From assembly GCF_038002165.1 (NCBI RefSeq), contig NZ_JBBOBR010000001.1, positions 3,100,001 to 3,164,000 on the forward strand: DNA of 64,000 bases, written 5' to 3'. Made by a program: the position numbers and the translations under genes. Every line of letters starts with the position of its first letter. Position 1 is the stretch's first letter. The notes beneath the pieces are model-generated. The model searched no databases. It was not told the DNA's origin and saw only the letters and a list, made by a program, of their open reading frames with translations. Shown here in pieces: positions 52,698 to 61,896 of this stretch. This DNA is from Cytobacillus sp. FSL H8-0458. Lineage in GTDB: Bacteria; Bacillota; Bacilli; Bacillales; Cytobacillaceae.

Positions 52698-54305
52698 ATG
52701 AGTTTAACAGATTACCTTGTCATTGCATTATTCGTATTTATCTCATTGGTTATTTTTGTGCCTGTCATTCTACTTATTTATTGGTATGTAAAAGATGACA
52801 GGCAGAAACAGCACTCCATCCTGAGGAACTTCCCGGTAATCGGAAAGGTGCGCTACTTCGCAGAAAATGTGGGGCCTGAGCTAAGACAGTACCTGTTCAA
52901 TAATGATACAGAAGGCAAGCCGTTTTCCAGAAAGGAATACCAGGATGTTGTCAAGGCCGGCAAATACAAAGAAAGATTAATAGGCTTCGGTTCGATAAGA
53001 GATTTTGATGAAGAAGGCTTTTATATACGAAATACCCTGTTCCCCAAACTGGTTGATGAAATGAAGGTGGATAATACAAGGAAAATAAACACACGTGTCT
53101 ATAAGGTCGATGGGGATAATCTTTTTTCAAGAAAGGAGCACAGCGAGGAAAAATTGGCTGATCCTTACTATCTTCGGGATGAGGATGCGGTTGTGCTGGG
53201 AGAAAAAAGCTGCCGTCAGCCATTCAGAGTTAAGGGTCTTGTGGGACAATCGGCCATGAGCTATGGATCCCTCGGTGAAAAAGCCATCACGGCCCTTTCC
53301 AAAGGGCTTGGCCTTGCAGGGGGAACCTGGATGAATACGGGTGAAGGCGGCCTGTCTCAGTATCATTTGGCCGGCAGCCCGGACATCATTATGCAAATCG
53401 GCCCTGATATGTTCGGTGTCCGAAAGGCCAACGGGGAATTTTCATGGGAAGAATTTAAAAAGAAAAGCGAAATCCCTGAGGTCAAGGCCTTTGAACTCAA
53501 GCTTGCACAGGGTGCAAAAACCCGCGGCGGCCATGTGGAAGGCGAAAAAGTAACCGAAGAAATCGCTAGTATCCGGCTTGTCGAAGTCGGCAAAACCATT
53601 AACAGTCCAAACCGTTTCTATGAATTTGATAATGTCCCTTCCATGTTCGAATTTATAGAGGAGCTCAGAAGTGTTGGCGGAAAGCCTGTCGGTATGAAAA
53701 TTGTAGTAGGTGACCTGGATGCTCTTGAAAACATGATTTCCTATATGAATGAGAGCGGCAAAGGCCCTGATTTCATTACAGTGGATGGCGGTGAAGGCGG
53801 AACTGGGGCGACTTATCAGGAGCTTGCAGACAGCGTGGGACTCCCAATCCAATCAGCCCTGACAGTTGTCGATGAAATGCTGAGGGAGTATGGGGTACGG
53901 GACCGTGTAAAAATTATCGCTTCCGGTAAATTAATCACTCCTGATAAAATTGCCATTGCACTTGCGATGGGAGCGGATCTGGTCAATATTGCCCGCGGTT
54001 TTATGATCAGCGTCGGCTGCATCATGGCGGGGGTCTGCCATACCAATCACTGCCCGGCAGGGGTGGCAACAACCGACAAAAAGCTTCAAGATGGATTGAT
54101 TGTTGAGGAAAAGCATTACCGGGTCTGCAACTATGTCATTTCTCTCAGAGAAGGGTTATACAATCTGGCGGCAGCTGCAGGAATTGATAACCCCACCCAA
54201 TTTGAAAGAAAACATATTGTCCATAAAGATAAATTCGGAAGAGTGTCTCCAATCGAAGATATTCTGCATGCCGCCAAACGCGCACAGCTGCAGAAAGAAA
54301 ACTGA
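52698..54305 (+). CDS. yerD: YerD-like FMN-binding glutamate-synthase-domain protein
   Basis: Membrane-tethered oxidoreductase of 535 residues. A single N-terminal helix (YLVIALFVFISLVIFVPVILLIYWYV) precedes a glutamate-synthase synthase domain with SYGSLGEKAITAL, TGEGGLSQYH, LAQGAKTRGGHVEGEKVTEEIA, FITVDGGEGGTGATYQELADSVGLP and a [3Fe-4S] motif CIMAGVCHTNHC (CX5CX4C). There is no glutaminase domain, so ammonia transfer from glutamine is not encoded. Real substrate unknown. GGAGGA precedes the ATG. Confidence 0.9.
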   Translation: MSLTDYLVIALFVFISLVIFVPVILLIYWYVKDDRQKQHSILRNFPVIGKVRYFAENVGPELRQYLFNNDTEGKPFSRKEYQDVVKAGKYKERLIGFGSIRDFDEEGFYIRNTLFPKLVDEMKVDNTRKINTRVYKVDGDNLFSRKEHSEEKLADPYYLRDEDAVVLGEKSCRQPFRVKGLVGQSAMSYGSLGEKAITALSKGLGLAGGTWMNTGEGGLSQYHLAGSPDIIMQIGPDMFGVRKANGEFSWEEFKKKSEIPEVKAFELKLAQGAKTRGGHVEGEKVTEEIASIRLVEVGKTINSPNRFYEFDNVPSMFEFIEELRSVGGKPVGMKIVVGDLDALENMISYMNESGKGPDFITVDGGEGGTGATYQELADSVGLPIQSALTVVDEMLREYGVRDRVKIIASGKLITPDKIAIALAMGADLVNIARGFMISVGCIMAGVCHTNHCPAGVATTDKKLQDGLIVEEKHYRVCNYVISLREGLYNLAAAAGIDNPTQFERKHIVHKDKFGRVSPIEDILHAAKRAQLQKEN

Positions 54306-54313
54306 ACAAATTG

Positions 54314-54342
54314 AAGCCCGGTCCTGAATGGTCCGGGTTTTT
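54314..54342 (+). terminator. Terminator of the YerD-like gene
   Basis: Stem CCCGG-CC / GG-CCGGG with one internal mismatch and tail TTTTT. Confidence 0.82.
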
Positions 54343-54508
54343 ATAAGAAATAAGATTTACCATCCAAACCTTTTTCTTACATAAAAACAGGACTATCGTG
54401 TTATTTTGAGGTTATCATTCGAAATCCCCCGGCAATAAAGGTATAATTTAGTTTGGTTAAAAAATAGATACCGAGAAAAAATGTGTTTACATAAGGGAGG
54501 ATTTTAGG

Positions 54509-54886
54509 ATGGGATGGGTAATTGCCATATTATTTGGTTCAGCAGTCGTGCTGCTCATTTTATCGTTTTTAAAAACGGCGCAGTCGAAATCAAATATTGA
54601 GCAGCAAATTGACCAGGTCACTTTTACACTAAAAAATGAAATTCATGAGCTCCAGCAGCAAATCAGAAATATTGAATTGGATGCTGAGATTACAGCAAAG
54701 CAATCCGGGGCAATGAGCGGTCCTTCAGAAGAAAGACTGCTGCTTCGCGAAGTACTGGATATGCATAAACGCGGATATTCCAATGAAAGCATTGCATTAA
54801 AAAAACAGCTTACACCGAACGAGGTCGACCTGATGCTCCTGCCTTATACAGCGAACAAAGGTGAAAGGAGCATGGTTGCCCAATGA
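54509..54886 (+). CDS. Membrane-anchored coiled-coil protein with HTH-like C-terminus
   Basis: A 125-residue protein. One N-terminal membrane helix (WVIAILFGSAVVLLILSFL), a coiled coil (NIEQQIDQVTFTLKNEIHELQQQIRNIELDAEI) and a C-terminal segment EVLDMHKRGYSNESIALKKQLTPNEVDLMLL resembling a short helix-turn-helix are seen. Similar layouts occur in small Bacillus proteins that act near the membrane. Not firmly recognised. Its stop overlaps the next start (ATGA), so translation is coupled to the MltG-like gene. Confidence 0.75.
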   Translation: MGWVIAILFGSAVVLLILSFLKTAQSKSNIEQQIDQVTFTLKNEIHELQQQIRNIELDAEITAKQSGAMSGPSEERLLLREVLDMHKRGYSNESIALKKQLTPNEVDLMLLPYTANKGERSMVAQ

Positions 54887-55386
54887 CACCGAATACCTTG
54901 CGCAGTTTTGCAGCAGGCCTTTTAGCGGCGGCCATCTTGACAGGAAGCGTTTACCTTTTTGGACCTTCTGAAGCAAAGAGTACAGAAAAGCCTTCTGATA
55001 AAACTGAGAAAGCAGAAAAGCTGTCAGATAAAGAAATGATTGAATTGCTCGCATCTAAAGGCTACGTCATCAACACGGAAGATGAATGGAGCAAACAGCT
55101 CGCTGCAGCAGCAAAGTCCAGCGAGAAAAAAGATGAAAAAGCAGAAGAGAAAACTGAGGATAAAACAGGTGAAAAAGTTGTTTACCGGACTATTTTAACC
55201 GTATCAATGGGAATGACCAGCATTGACGTGGGGAATGCGCTTGAAAAAGCCCATATTATTGAAAGCGGAATTCAATTCTATAAAGATGTAGAAAAACGCG
55301 GTCTTGAGAATGATTTGCGTCCCGGCACGTTTGAAATAGAAAGCGGAATGACGACTGACGAGATTATTTCAGTTATATTTAAGTAA
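54883..55386 (+). CDS. MltG-like LysM-domain fragment protein
   Basis: A 167-residue membrane-anchored protein. An N-terminal helix (LRSFAAGLLAAAILTGSVYLFG), a long Lys/Glu linker and a C-terminal domain (TILTVSMGMTSIDVGNALEKAHIIESGIQFYKDVEKRGLENDLRPGTFEIESGMTTDEIISVI) are seen. The last resembles the LysM-like first domain of endolytic transglycosylase MltG/YceG. The catalytic domain is absent, so it should bind rather than cut glycan. It overlaps the upstream gene by four bases. Confidence 0.8.
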   Translation: MTPNTLRSFAAGLLAAAILTGSVYLFGPSEAKSTEKPSDKTEKAEKLSDKEMIELLASKGYVINTEDEWSKQLAAAAKSSEKKDEKAEEKTEDKTGEKVVYRTILTVSMGMTSIDVGNALEKAHIIESGIQFYKDVEKRGLENDLRPGTFEIESGMTTDEIISVIFK

Positions 55387-55389
55387 GAT

Positions 55390-55422
55390 AAAGCTCCTTT
55401 TCTGGTGAAAAGGAGCTTTTTT
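55390..55422 (+). terminator. Terminator of the MltG-like operon
   Basis: Perfect 13-pair stem AAAGCTCCTTTTC / GAAAAGGAGCTTT, loop TGGT, T run. Confidence 0.93.
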
Positions 55423-55487
55423 TCTATATTTCACTCGCAAAAATGATTAATTTGGCGGCAAAGGAACCCTTCTGTGTGCTTAACGCC

Positions 55488-55519
55488 AATTTATGTGCGG
55501 ATAAAAAAATTTATGTGCG
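55488..55519. repeat. Short direct repeat
   Basis: AATTTATGTGCG occurs twice with 20-base spacing in the convergent gap before the alpha/beta hydrolase end. Two copies only; significance unknown. Confidence 0.5.
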
Positions 55520-55537
55520 CATCAAAACAGAGACTCC

Positions 55538-56320
55538 TTACTCTTTCAAAAACCCGCGGATAGCCTCTGCCAGTTCCTCCGGTGCTTCGTACATGCTCAT
55601 GTGCCCCGCATCATTAATAGTCACCTGCTTAATGTTAGATCCTTTAACTGCAAATGATTTTTCTGGAGGGACAATCTGGTCTCGTTCTCCAGCGACAATT
55701 AACACTGGGAGCTTTGTACTTTTCAAGACATGACTGCGGTCACCGCGCAGTTTCATTGCTTTCAGGGAAGCCTTTGCACCTTCAGCTCTTGTACGATAGC
55801 CAATTTCTTTTGCCATTTGAATTTGGTCCGGATGTTTCTCCCCTGGTGCAAAAAGCTTCGGCACCAGTCCATCTATAAAGGATTCCATTCCCTCCTTATC
55901 AATTTTACCGGCAGCGACATCCCTTCCCTTTTTCCCTTCTTCAGAATCCGGGCTGGCTGTTGAATGGATAAGTGAAAAGGATTTCAGCTTGTCCTCAGAC
56001 GCTTCAGCAAATGCAAGGGCTACATAACCGCCCAATGAATGGCCGAAAAGAGATACTTTTTCAAGTCCCAGCTCATCCATAGCTCCTTTGATTGCTTCTG
56101 CCATCTTTTCAATAGAGGGCTCACCCTCTGGCAGCCCTGAAACTCCATGTCCCGGAAGATCCATCGCAATCACGCGAAAGTTCTCCGCCAAAAGTGGAAT
56201 CACCCTTGCCCAGTAATCTTTGCTGCCGCAAAATCCGTGCAGCAATACAAGCGGCTCCCCTGTTCCTTCACCATAGTATGAAATGACTGTTCCATTTACA
56301 TCTATTCTTTTTGCGTCCAT
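55538..56320 (-). CDS. Alpha/beta hydrolase
   Basis: Cytoplasmic serine hydrolase of 260 residues. The oxyanion-hole segment LLHGFCGSKDYW, nucleophile elbow GHSLGGYVAL (Ser about 95), acid in VAGERDQIVPPEKS and His in INDAGHMSMYEAPEELAEAI complete the triad. A cap region lies between about 120 and 190. Substrate unknown (esterase, lactonase or haloperoxidase-like). AAAGGAGG precedes the ATG. It is 14 bases downstream of the acetyltransferase gene on the same strand. Confidence 0.9.
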   Translation of the reverse strand: MDAKRIDVNGTVISYYGEGTGEPLVLLHGFCGSKDYWARVIPLLAENFRVIAMDLPGHGVSGLPEGEPSIEKMAEAIKGAMDELGLEKVSLFGHSLGGYVALAFAEASEDKLKSFSLIHSTASPDSEEGKKGRDVAAGKIDKEGMESFIDGLVPKLFAPGEKHPDQIQMAKEIGYRTRAEGAKASLKAMKLRGDRSHVLKSTKLPVLIVAGERDQIVPPEKSFAVKGSNIKQVTINDAGHMSMYEAPEELAEAIRGFLKE

Positions 56321-56334
56321 TCAGATGGCCTCCT

Positions 56335-56616
56335 TTAGTTTGCAAGCAAATCCTGATATTCGCTCTTTCGGTCAAAAACAGCTTTGGCATATGAGCAGGC
56401 AGGCACAATCTTATATCCCTTGCTGCGCGCCTCCTGAACGACGCTTTCCAGCAGCTTTCCTGCAATTCCCTGTCCGCGCAGGGAGTCGCTTACATATGTA
56501 TGGTCTATGGTTATGACAGAATCGCCGCTTGGAATATACGTAATTTCAGCAATCATATTTCCTTTATCATCATTCATAAAAAAACGGTTTTCTTCTCTTT
56601 GTATATCTGTATTCAT
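56335..56616 (-). CDS. GNAT-like N-acetyltransferase, YjdJ type
   Basis: A short 93-residue protein. The EITYIPSGDSVITIDHTYVSDSLRGQGIAGKLLESVVQEARSKGYKIVPACSYAKAVFDR sequence contains the acetyl-CoA loop RGQGIAGKL and the conserved CSYA segment of the GCN5-related YjdJ/NATD1 family. Acceptor unknown. ATG 56616 follows GGAGGA by six bases; the frame is open upstream but has no signal there. Confidence 0.88.
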   Translation of the reverse strand: MNTDIQREENRFFMNDDKGNMIAEITYIPSGDSVITIDHTYVSDSLRGQGIAGKLLESVVQEARSKGYKIVPACSYAKAVFDRKSEYQDLLAN

Positions 56617-56814
56617 CGCATTTCCTCCTTTATTTGTATATGTCCTTATACTTGATGTTAACATACTGTCTTCGGAATTATTTGAATATCCCTTCCTATA
56701 TCTTCCCTGCTTAATAAAACTTTTAAACTTTAGTTTTCTTGCGGGTACTAAATAAACTCTTGCATTGCATGCTGCCGCTGCTGAGGGAATCAATCTTTCA
56801 GGGACATCTATATA

Positions 56815-56857
56815 AAAGAAATCCCTTTCTGCTATTAAAACAGAAAGGGATTTCTTT
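56815..56857. terminator. Terminator after the ankyrin-repeat gene
   Basis: Perfect 17-pair stem AAAGAAATCCCTTTCTG / CAGAAAGGGATTTCTTT with a nine-base loop. Confidence 0.88.
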
Positions 56858-56895
56858 ATCTTAAATCTTATCGGGCATTATTAATATCTATGCAA

Positions 56896-57504
56896 TTACT
56901 CTATACCAGCGGTAAATAAAATATCCTCTATTTCTTTGTATCCTTTTCTTCTGGCAAGCTCAATCGGCTTCACACCATATTGGTCTGTAAGACTTGTATC
57001 AGCTCCATGTTCAAGCAATAGCTTTATGATGGCCTGCTGCGTTTCTCCTCCATCATTCAAAACAATGGCTTCAATCAAAGGTGTCCATCCGCAATAATTG
57101 GTATGATTTACGTTCATATCTGTAGATGTTAAAAGCTCCCGAACTACTTCTAAATGGCCCTTTTCGCAGGCAGGAGTAATACCCACTCCGCCAAATCTCG
57201 TTAAGAGATTAATATCAGCCCCAGCGCTAATCATCATTTTTACTAACTTTAAATCTCCATGAATGCATCCATATAAAAATGGGTTTAAGCTGGTTTGATC
57301 TTGAAGATTAATGTCTGCTCCTGACTCCGCCAGAAAATGAACCAAATCATAATGCTTATTTATCGAAGCAATCAAAATGGCCGTTCGTTTTTTCTTATCC
57401 TGCAGATTAATATCAATGCCGCTCTCTATACAGGCTTTCAAACATTCAAGGTCACCATTTTCTGCTGCTTCGAATAACACAAGGCTATCATCAATTTTTA
57501 ACAT
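56896..57504 (-). CDS. Ankyrin-repeat protein
   Basis: A 202-residue soluble protein built of about six ankyrin repeats (LFEAAENGDLECLKACIESGIDINLQDKKKRTAILIASINKHYDLVHFL and onward, each with the NLQD/T turn and LL/V helix pattern). It has no signal peptide or catalytic domain, so a protein-binding role is expected. GGAGG precedes the ATG. It sits between the acetyltransferase and the amidohydrolases; no partner is indicated. Confidence 0.88.
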   Translation of the reverse strand: MLKIDDSLVLFEAAENGDLECLKACIESGIDINLQDKKKRTAILIASINKHYDLVHFLAESGADINLQDQTSLNPFLYGCIHGDLKLVKMMISAGADINLLTRFGGVGITPACEKGHLEVVRELLTSTDMNVNHTNYCGWTPLIEAIVLNDGGETQQAIIKLLLEHGADTSLTDQYGVKPIELARRKGYKEIEDILFTAGIE

Positions 57505-57546
57505 ATGATCCTCCGTAAAATATGGTATTTATACCAGGAAACGCTT

Positions 57547-58770
57547 TTATGTCAGCTGTCCTGCCACCACTTTCCCTCTAAAAATTACCGCTTCTCTTTC
57601 AGGTGTTCTAGCAACTGCTTCTGCCGAACACGAAGCATTGACTAATACCAAGTTTGCCTCTTCTCCCTTAAGCGGCCAACTCATCTCTCCATCCTTGTTT
57701 AATGGAACAGGGCCCCCAGTGGCCCATTTTAATGATTGAGCCAGAGAAATTTCATCGCTCTTGCGATAAAGTTCACCATACCTCGTTACTTTTTCCAGCA
57801 GATCTCCATTCCCGAAAGGCCCCCAGGAATCATAGAATCCATCACAGCCCAGATAAACATTTACACCTTTCCTGTCCAAGAGTTCAATTGGCGGAAGAGA
57901 TTTTGTTATAGGAATAGTGGACATGATCGACATTCCAAGCTCATTCAATCTTTCCGCCATTTCTTCCGCTTGCGGGACTGGTACTTCCCCTAAACAAAAT
58001 GCATGGCTTACAGCAGCACGATTGTGCCACTTTGCTTCGTCTATCATTTCAGCAAATTTATCAATGGTATATAATCCGGCATGTCCGCCATCATGTAAAT
58101 GGATATCTATATCTGCATCAAATTCTGTACTCAGATTCATGACTTCATACAGTGACTTTTCAATGTTGCGGTCAATTCCTGCAGGATCAAGACCGCCTAC
58201 AATACTGGCTCCAGATCTCATCGCTTCTTTCATGAGAGGAATTACATGTTCCCTTAAAAGACCATGTTGAGGGAAAGCTACAATTTCGTATGTCAGTTTG
58301 CCGGAGTAGTCTTCTAGAGCTTCTCTTACGCCCTCCAGGTTCTTCAAGCCAATATAGGGATCAATATTCACATGGGTACGAATATGAGTTGACCCCTTAG
58401 AAAGGAGAAGCTCAATCATTTTGCTAGCCCGCTGTTTAGCTGTTGGCGCCAATTCCGCAAGCTCCATTGCTTCATACCGTAAACGTTCCTCTAAGTTTTT
58501 GACCGGCCTGCATGCCTTCCAATCAAGAGATAGATAGGTCTTATCAAGATGGTTGTGCATTTCTTTAAAAGATGGCAGTGCCAGAAATCCTCTTCCGTCC
58601 ACCTTTTTTTCATTATCGGAAATTTTATAATTGCTGCTGTGTCTTTCTATGATTTTTCCATCTTCAATTTTCAAATGAAAGAGTTCTGTTGTTGTGGTAT
58701 AAGCTCCCTTGTCATCCTGAAGATATCCTGTTTCAAGCTTTATATTTGTTAACCAATGGGAAGTTGACAC
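57547..58770 (-). CDS. Cytosine-deaminase-like amidohydrolase, copy 2
   Basis: Metal-dependent hydrolase of 407 residues with a composite barrel. The motifs are MHNHLDKTY (metal His pair), RTHVNIDP, FPQHGLL, DIHLHDGGHAG (metal His), SHAFCLG, and GCDGFYDSWGPFGNGD (metal Asp). This is the CodA-like branch of the amidohydrolase superfamily that deaminates or hydrolyses heterocycles. It is a clear paralogue of the neighbouring gene at 58797-60035. It is the third gene of a minus-strand group starting with the binding protein at 61695. Substrate unknown. Confidence 0.88.
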   Translation of the reverse strand: MSTSHWLTNIKLETGYLQDDKGAYTTTTELFHLKIEDGKIIERHSSNYKISDNEKKVDGRGFLALPSFKEMHNHLDKTYLSLDWKACRPVKNLEERLRYEAMELAELAPTAKQRASKMIELLLSKGSTHIRTHVNIDPYIGLKNLEGVREALEDYSGKLTYEIVAFPQHGLLREHVIPLMKEAMRSGASIVGGLDPAGIDRNIEKSLYEVMNLSTEFDADIDIHLHDGGHAGLYTIDKFAEMIDEAKWHNRAAVSHAFCLGEVPVPQAEEMAERLNELGMSIMSTIPITKSLPPIELLDRKGVNVYLGCDGFYDSWGPFGNGDLLEKVTRYGELYRKSDEISLAQSLKWATGGPVPLNKDGEMSWPLKGEEANLVLVNASCSAEAVARTPEREAVIFRGKVVAGQLT

Positions 58771-58796
58771 TATATATCCTCCTTTTTGCTCTTAAA

Positions 58797-60035
58797 CTAT
58801 GAATTTATCAGGTTTTTTTCACTTCGTTTGCTTTCTACCTTATTGCCTTTGAAAAATAATGCCTCAACCGGTGCTCTTCTTGCAATTGCCTCTGCTGAAC
58901 AAGTCGCATCAACAAGCATCATCGTTGCATCGTCGCCGACTTTTGGCCAAACCCGTTCACCAGCTTTATTCAGGGGAGTAATCCCGCCAGTTGCAAACTT
59001 CAAGACTGATGATAAAGAATATTCATCAATCATTCGGAACCTTTCCGCAAGGGTCCCCAGTTTCTGTATGGTGTTTCCTGTTCCGAACGGGGACCAGTGA
59101 TCGGTGATGCTGTCATGGCCTACTGAAACGGGAATACCGTAACGATCAAGGGCAGGAACCGGAATAGTTGTACGATTAATTGGAATGGTAGTGGTCACGT
59201 CAATTTCCTGCTCTTTCAATATTGCCGCCATCTCAGCCAATGCATCTCCGGACAGATCAGCTAAAGCAATTCCATGGCTAATGGTTGCTCTTCCTTTCAT
59301 GCCTGCTTCTTTTGTATAATCTGCCATTCTCTCGAATGTAAAAGCTCCCAATGAGTTAGGATCATGAAGATGGATATCGACTCCCTTATTATGCTCTGCC
59401 GCAATTTCAAAAATGGTGTGCAGGGACTTTTCAATATTTCTGTCCACGGTAGCTGGATCCACTCCGCCAACTAACGTGGCACCATTTTTCATAGCATCCC
59501 GAATTAACTGAACAGAATCACTTCTAAGCAGTCCATGCTGCGGAAACGCAACAATTTCATATGTAAGGACATCTTCATATTTTTTTAGTGCATTGACTGT
59601 AGCTTCCAAGTTTTTCAGGCCAATTACAGGGTCAACATTACAATGTGTACGAATATGGGTATGGCCATTTTTTAAATATAGCTCTATCATTTTTTCAGCA
59701 CGTTCTTGTGCGGTTGAGAGAAGCTTTGGCAAAAGCTCCTTTTCCTCTTCTAGTCTAGTGAAAATACCTTTTGTGATTGGAGTGCAGGCTTTCCATGGCC
59801 CTCCGTAATAGGTTTTGTCAATATGAATGTGCATATCTCTTAAAGAAGGAAGCAGAAGCTTCTGTTTTGCATCAATTTGGTGTTCATTAGAATCTGGGGC
59901 AAGCTGTGAAATTTCTGCAATTTTTCCATCTTCGATTTTCAAGTGGAAAATTTCTGTGCTTGTGCCTGTAATTTGTTCATTTTCGCTGATGAATCCTGTT
60001 TCTAGCCGAACATTTGTAATCCATAGAGCTGTCAT
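58797..60035 (-). CDS. Cytosine-deaminase-like amidohydrolase, copy 1
   Basis: Paralogue of 412 residues. It shares MHIHIDKTYY, RTHCNVDPVIGLKNLEAT, AFPQHGLLRSDS, HLHDPNSLG, SHGIALAD and VGHDSITDHWSPFGTGNT. At the last motif it has GHDSITDHWSP where the partner has GCDGFYDSWGP, a difference in the active-site loop that suggests distinct substrates. Both copies share the variable N-terminus form LWITNVRLETGF. It is 26 bases upstream of copy 2, so co-transcription is likely. Confidence 0.88.
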   Translation of the reverse strand: MTALWITNVRLETGFISENEQITGTSTEIFHLKIEDGKIAEISQLAPDSNEHQIDAKQKLLLPSLRDMHIHIDKTYYGGPWKACTPITKGIFTRLEEEKELLPKLLSTAQERAEKMIELYLKNGHTHIRTHCNVDPVIGLKNLEATVNALKKYEDVLTYEIVAFPQHGLLRSDSVQLIRDAMKNGATLVGGVDPATVDRNIEKSLHTIFEIAAEHNKGVDIHLHDPNSLGAFTFERMADYTKEAGMKGRATISHGIALADLSGDALAEMAAILKEQEIDVTTTIPINRTTIPVPALDRYGIPVSVGHDSITDHWSPFGTGNTIQKLGTLAERFRMIDEYSLSSVLKFATGGITPLNKAGERVWPKVGDDATMMLVDATCSAEAIARRAPVEALFFKGNKVESKRSEKNLINS

Positions 60036-60055
60036 TCTGATTCCCCCTTAATATT

Positions 60056-60097
60056 GAAAATGAAGGAAAAGCACTTTTGCTTCAAAAGTACTTTTCC
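60056..60097 (-). terminator. Hairpin after the binding-protein gene
   Basis: Minus-strand 15-pair stem GGAAAAGTACTTTTG / CAAAAGTGCTTTTCC (one wobble), three-base loop, tail TTCATTTTC. It sits between the binding-protein gene and the first amidohydrolase, so it may partly separate them. Confidence 0.75.
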
Positions 60098-60117
60098 GGC
60101 TCACTCTTAATTTCTAT

Positions 60118-61695
60118 TTACTTAATAACTGCATCATCAATCATTAAATAATTGGCAGCATTAAGCCAAAAGCCGCTTACGTTTTTGCTGTGCGCAGCCA
60201 TATGTTCATAGTTTCGGATTGGTATATAGACCGCATCCTCTAATTCCATTTGCATCACTTTTTCATAAAGGTCCTTCCGCTTTGCTTCGTCAGTCTCTCT
60301 GCGTGCTTCTTCGATGATTTTGTCTACCTCCGGGTTGCTGTAATAGAAATGGTTTCCAGGAGGTCCCTGTGATGCCGTATGGAAAAGATTATACTGATTA
60401 TAATCCCCATCTCCCGTGGCATTTCCCCATCCTCCGATAAATAAATCATGCTCAGATTTATCGATTGTATCAATATATGCTCCATATTCCATTACTTGAA
60501 TTTCTACCTCAACGCCAATTCCCTTTAATTGCGATTGAATAACTTCAGCCATATTAATGCGTTCTTTTCTATCACTTGTCAGTAATTTAAGCTTTAGTCC
60601 GTTTTCATATCCTGCTTCTTTTAACAATTTCTTCGCTTCATTTAAATCATAATCATAAGGCTTAACATTTTCACTGTGGCCAAACACCTTTGGACTCATC
60701 GCTGCATTAGCAAGTGTCCCCACATTGTTGTAAACCCCTTTAATGATTGCTTCTCTCTCAACGGCATGGCTGATTGCTTTGCGGACTTTAACATCATCCA
60801 ATGGTTTTTTCATCGTGTTAAATCCGATGTATTCAACTGCAAGCCCCTCAGCCCGGAGAAGTCCCATCGAATCAGAAGCCTCAATTCTCTCAATTTCTGT
60901 AACAGGCACCTGATCATTAATATGTGCTTCCCCAGTTTCAATCATAGCCAGCCGGGTCGCATCTTCAGGTACAACCTTAAAAACTACCTCATCAATATTT
61001 GGCTGTTTTCCCCAATAGTTTTCATTTTTCTTCAAGGAAATTTCCTGTCCAGTTTTCCAATCTTTAAAAACAAACGGGCCTGTACCAACAGGTTTCTCTG
61101 CAAGCGACTCCTGGTTTTCGGCCAGCGCCTTTGGACTTATGATGCTTCCCTCGCTGCTTGCAAGAATTGAAAGCAGTGGAGCATATGGATAATCAAGCAA
61201 TAATTGCACTGTGTATTCATCCATTACTTTTACTTCATTAATCATCGCGAATTTCTCACGCTGAGGAGACCCGGTGTTGGGATCCAGCAAACGGTCAAAG
61301 GTGGCCTTCACTGCTTCAGCGTTAAACGGTGCACCGTCATGAAAGGTTACGTCTTCTTTTAGTTTAAACTCCCAGGTCGTATCATCAATGACATTCCATT
61401 CTGTTGCCAGCAGCGGCTGAATGTTCATATCTTTATCTGGTTCCACTAAAGTTTCATATACTTTTTGATAAATAATATTTGCTGAAGGAATGTCTGTTAT
61501 AAAGTGAGGATCTAATTTTGTTGCATCTGATAAACGGACAACTGTCAATGTACCTCCATCCTTTTTACCTTCGGATTCATTGCCAGCTTCCTGCTCTGTT
61601 TTTGTTTGTGTAGAGCATGCTGTTGACAGCAGCATCATTAAGCATAGGAAAATCATTAGCATTCCCTTTCGAAAGTGCTTTCTATCTTTCTCCAT
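60118..61695 (-). CDS. Peptide/nickel-type substrate-binding lipoprotein (SBP family 5)
   Basis: Extracytoplasmic receptor of 525 residues. The signal peptide ends in lipobox LLSTAC, followed by a charged linker and an SBP_bac_5 domain (LKEDVTFHDGAPFNAEAVKATFDRLLDPNTGSP, PVGTGPFVFKDWKTGQEISLKKNENYW, and C-terminal AVYIPIRNYEHMAAHS). ATG 61695 follows GGGGAGAG; a longer frame starting at 61740 lacks a site. It is divergent from the cognate permeases at 61972-63817. The neighbouring amidohydrolases suggest the ligand is a non-peptide small molecule. Confidence 0.9.
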   Translation of the reverse strand: MEKDRKHFRKGMLMIFLCLMMLLSTACSTQTKTEQEAGNESEGKKDGGTLTVVRLSDATKLDPHFITDIPSANIIYQKVYETLVEPDKDMNIQPLLATEWNVIDDTTWEFKLKEDVTFHDGAPFNAEAVKATFDRLLDPNTGSPQREKFAMINEVKVMDEYTVQLLLDYPYAPLLSILASSEGSIISPKALAENQESLAEKPVGTGPFVFKDWKTGQEISLKKNENYWGKQPNIDEVVFKVVPEDATRLAMIETGEAHINDQVPVTEIERIEASDSMGLLRAEGLAVEYIGFNTMKKPLDDVKVRKAISHAVEREAIIKGVYNNVGTLANAAMSPKVFGHSENVKPYDYDLNEAKKLLKEAGYENGLKLKLLTSDRKERINMAEVIQSQLKGIGVEVEIQVMEYGAYIDTIDKSEHDLFIGGWGNATGDGDYNQYNLFHTASQGPPGNHFYYSNPEVDKIIEEARRETDEAKRKDLYEKVMQMELEDAVYIPIRNYEHMAAHSKNVSGFWLNAANYLMIDDAVIK

Positions 61696-61830
61696 TTTTC
61701 TCTCCCCTTTTTTAATAAATAATTCCGGTAATAAATTCAATGTTCACCGTCCCTCCCTAATTGCTTATCTGCATTATAGAAGATGATGCATTTAGATATT
61801 TACAGAATATTTACCTTATTTTTAAATATT

Positions 61831-61859
61831 TTGACAACTCTTTTAAAAAATATTTACTT
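61831..61859 (+). promoter_or_regulatory. Candidate promoter for the divergent permease operon
   Basis: TTGACA (61831-61836), 17-base spacer, weak -10 TTACTT. The region also has three copies of ATATTTAC within 65 bases, possible regulator sites. Confidence 0.4.
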
Positions 61860-61882
61860 TACAGGTAATTTTGATAATTTTA

Positions 61883-61896
61883 ACTAAACGTTTGCA
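61883..61896. promoter_or_regulatory. Near-cre (CcpA) site
   Basis: ACTAAACGTTTGCA keeps the AAACGTTTGCA core of the cre consensus with three mismatches at the left end. Its location after the candidate promoter would allow road-block repression. Confidence 0.35.
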
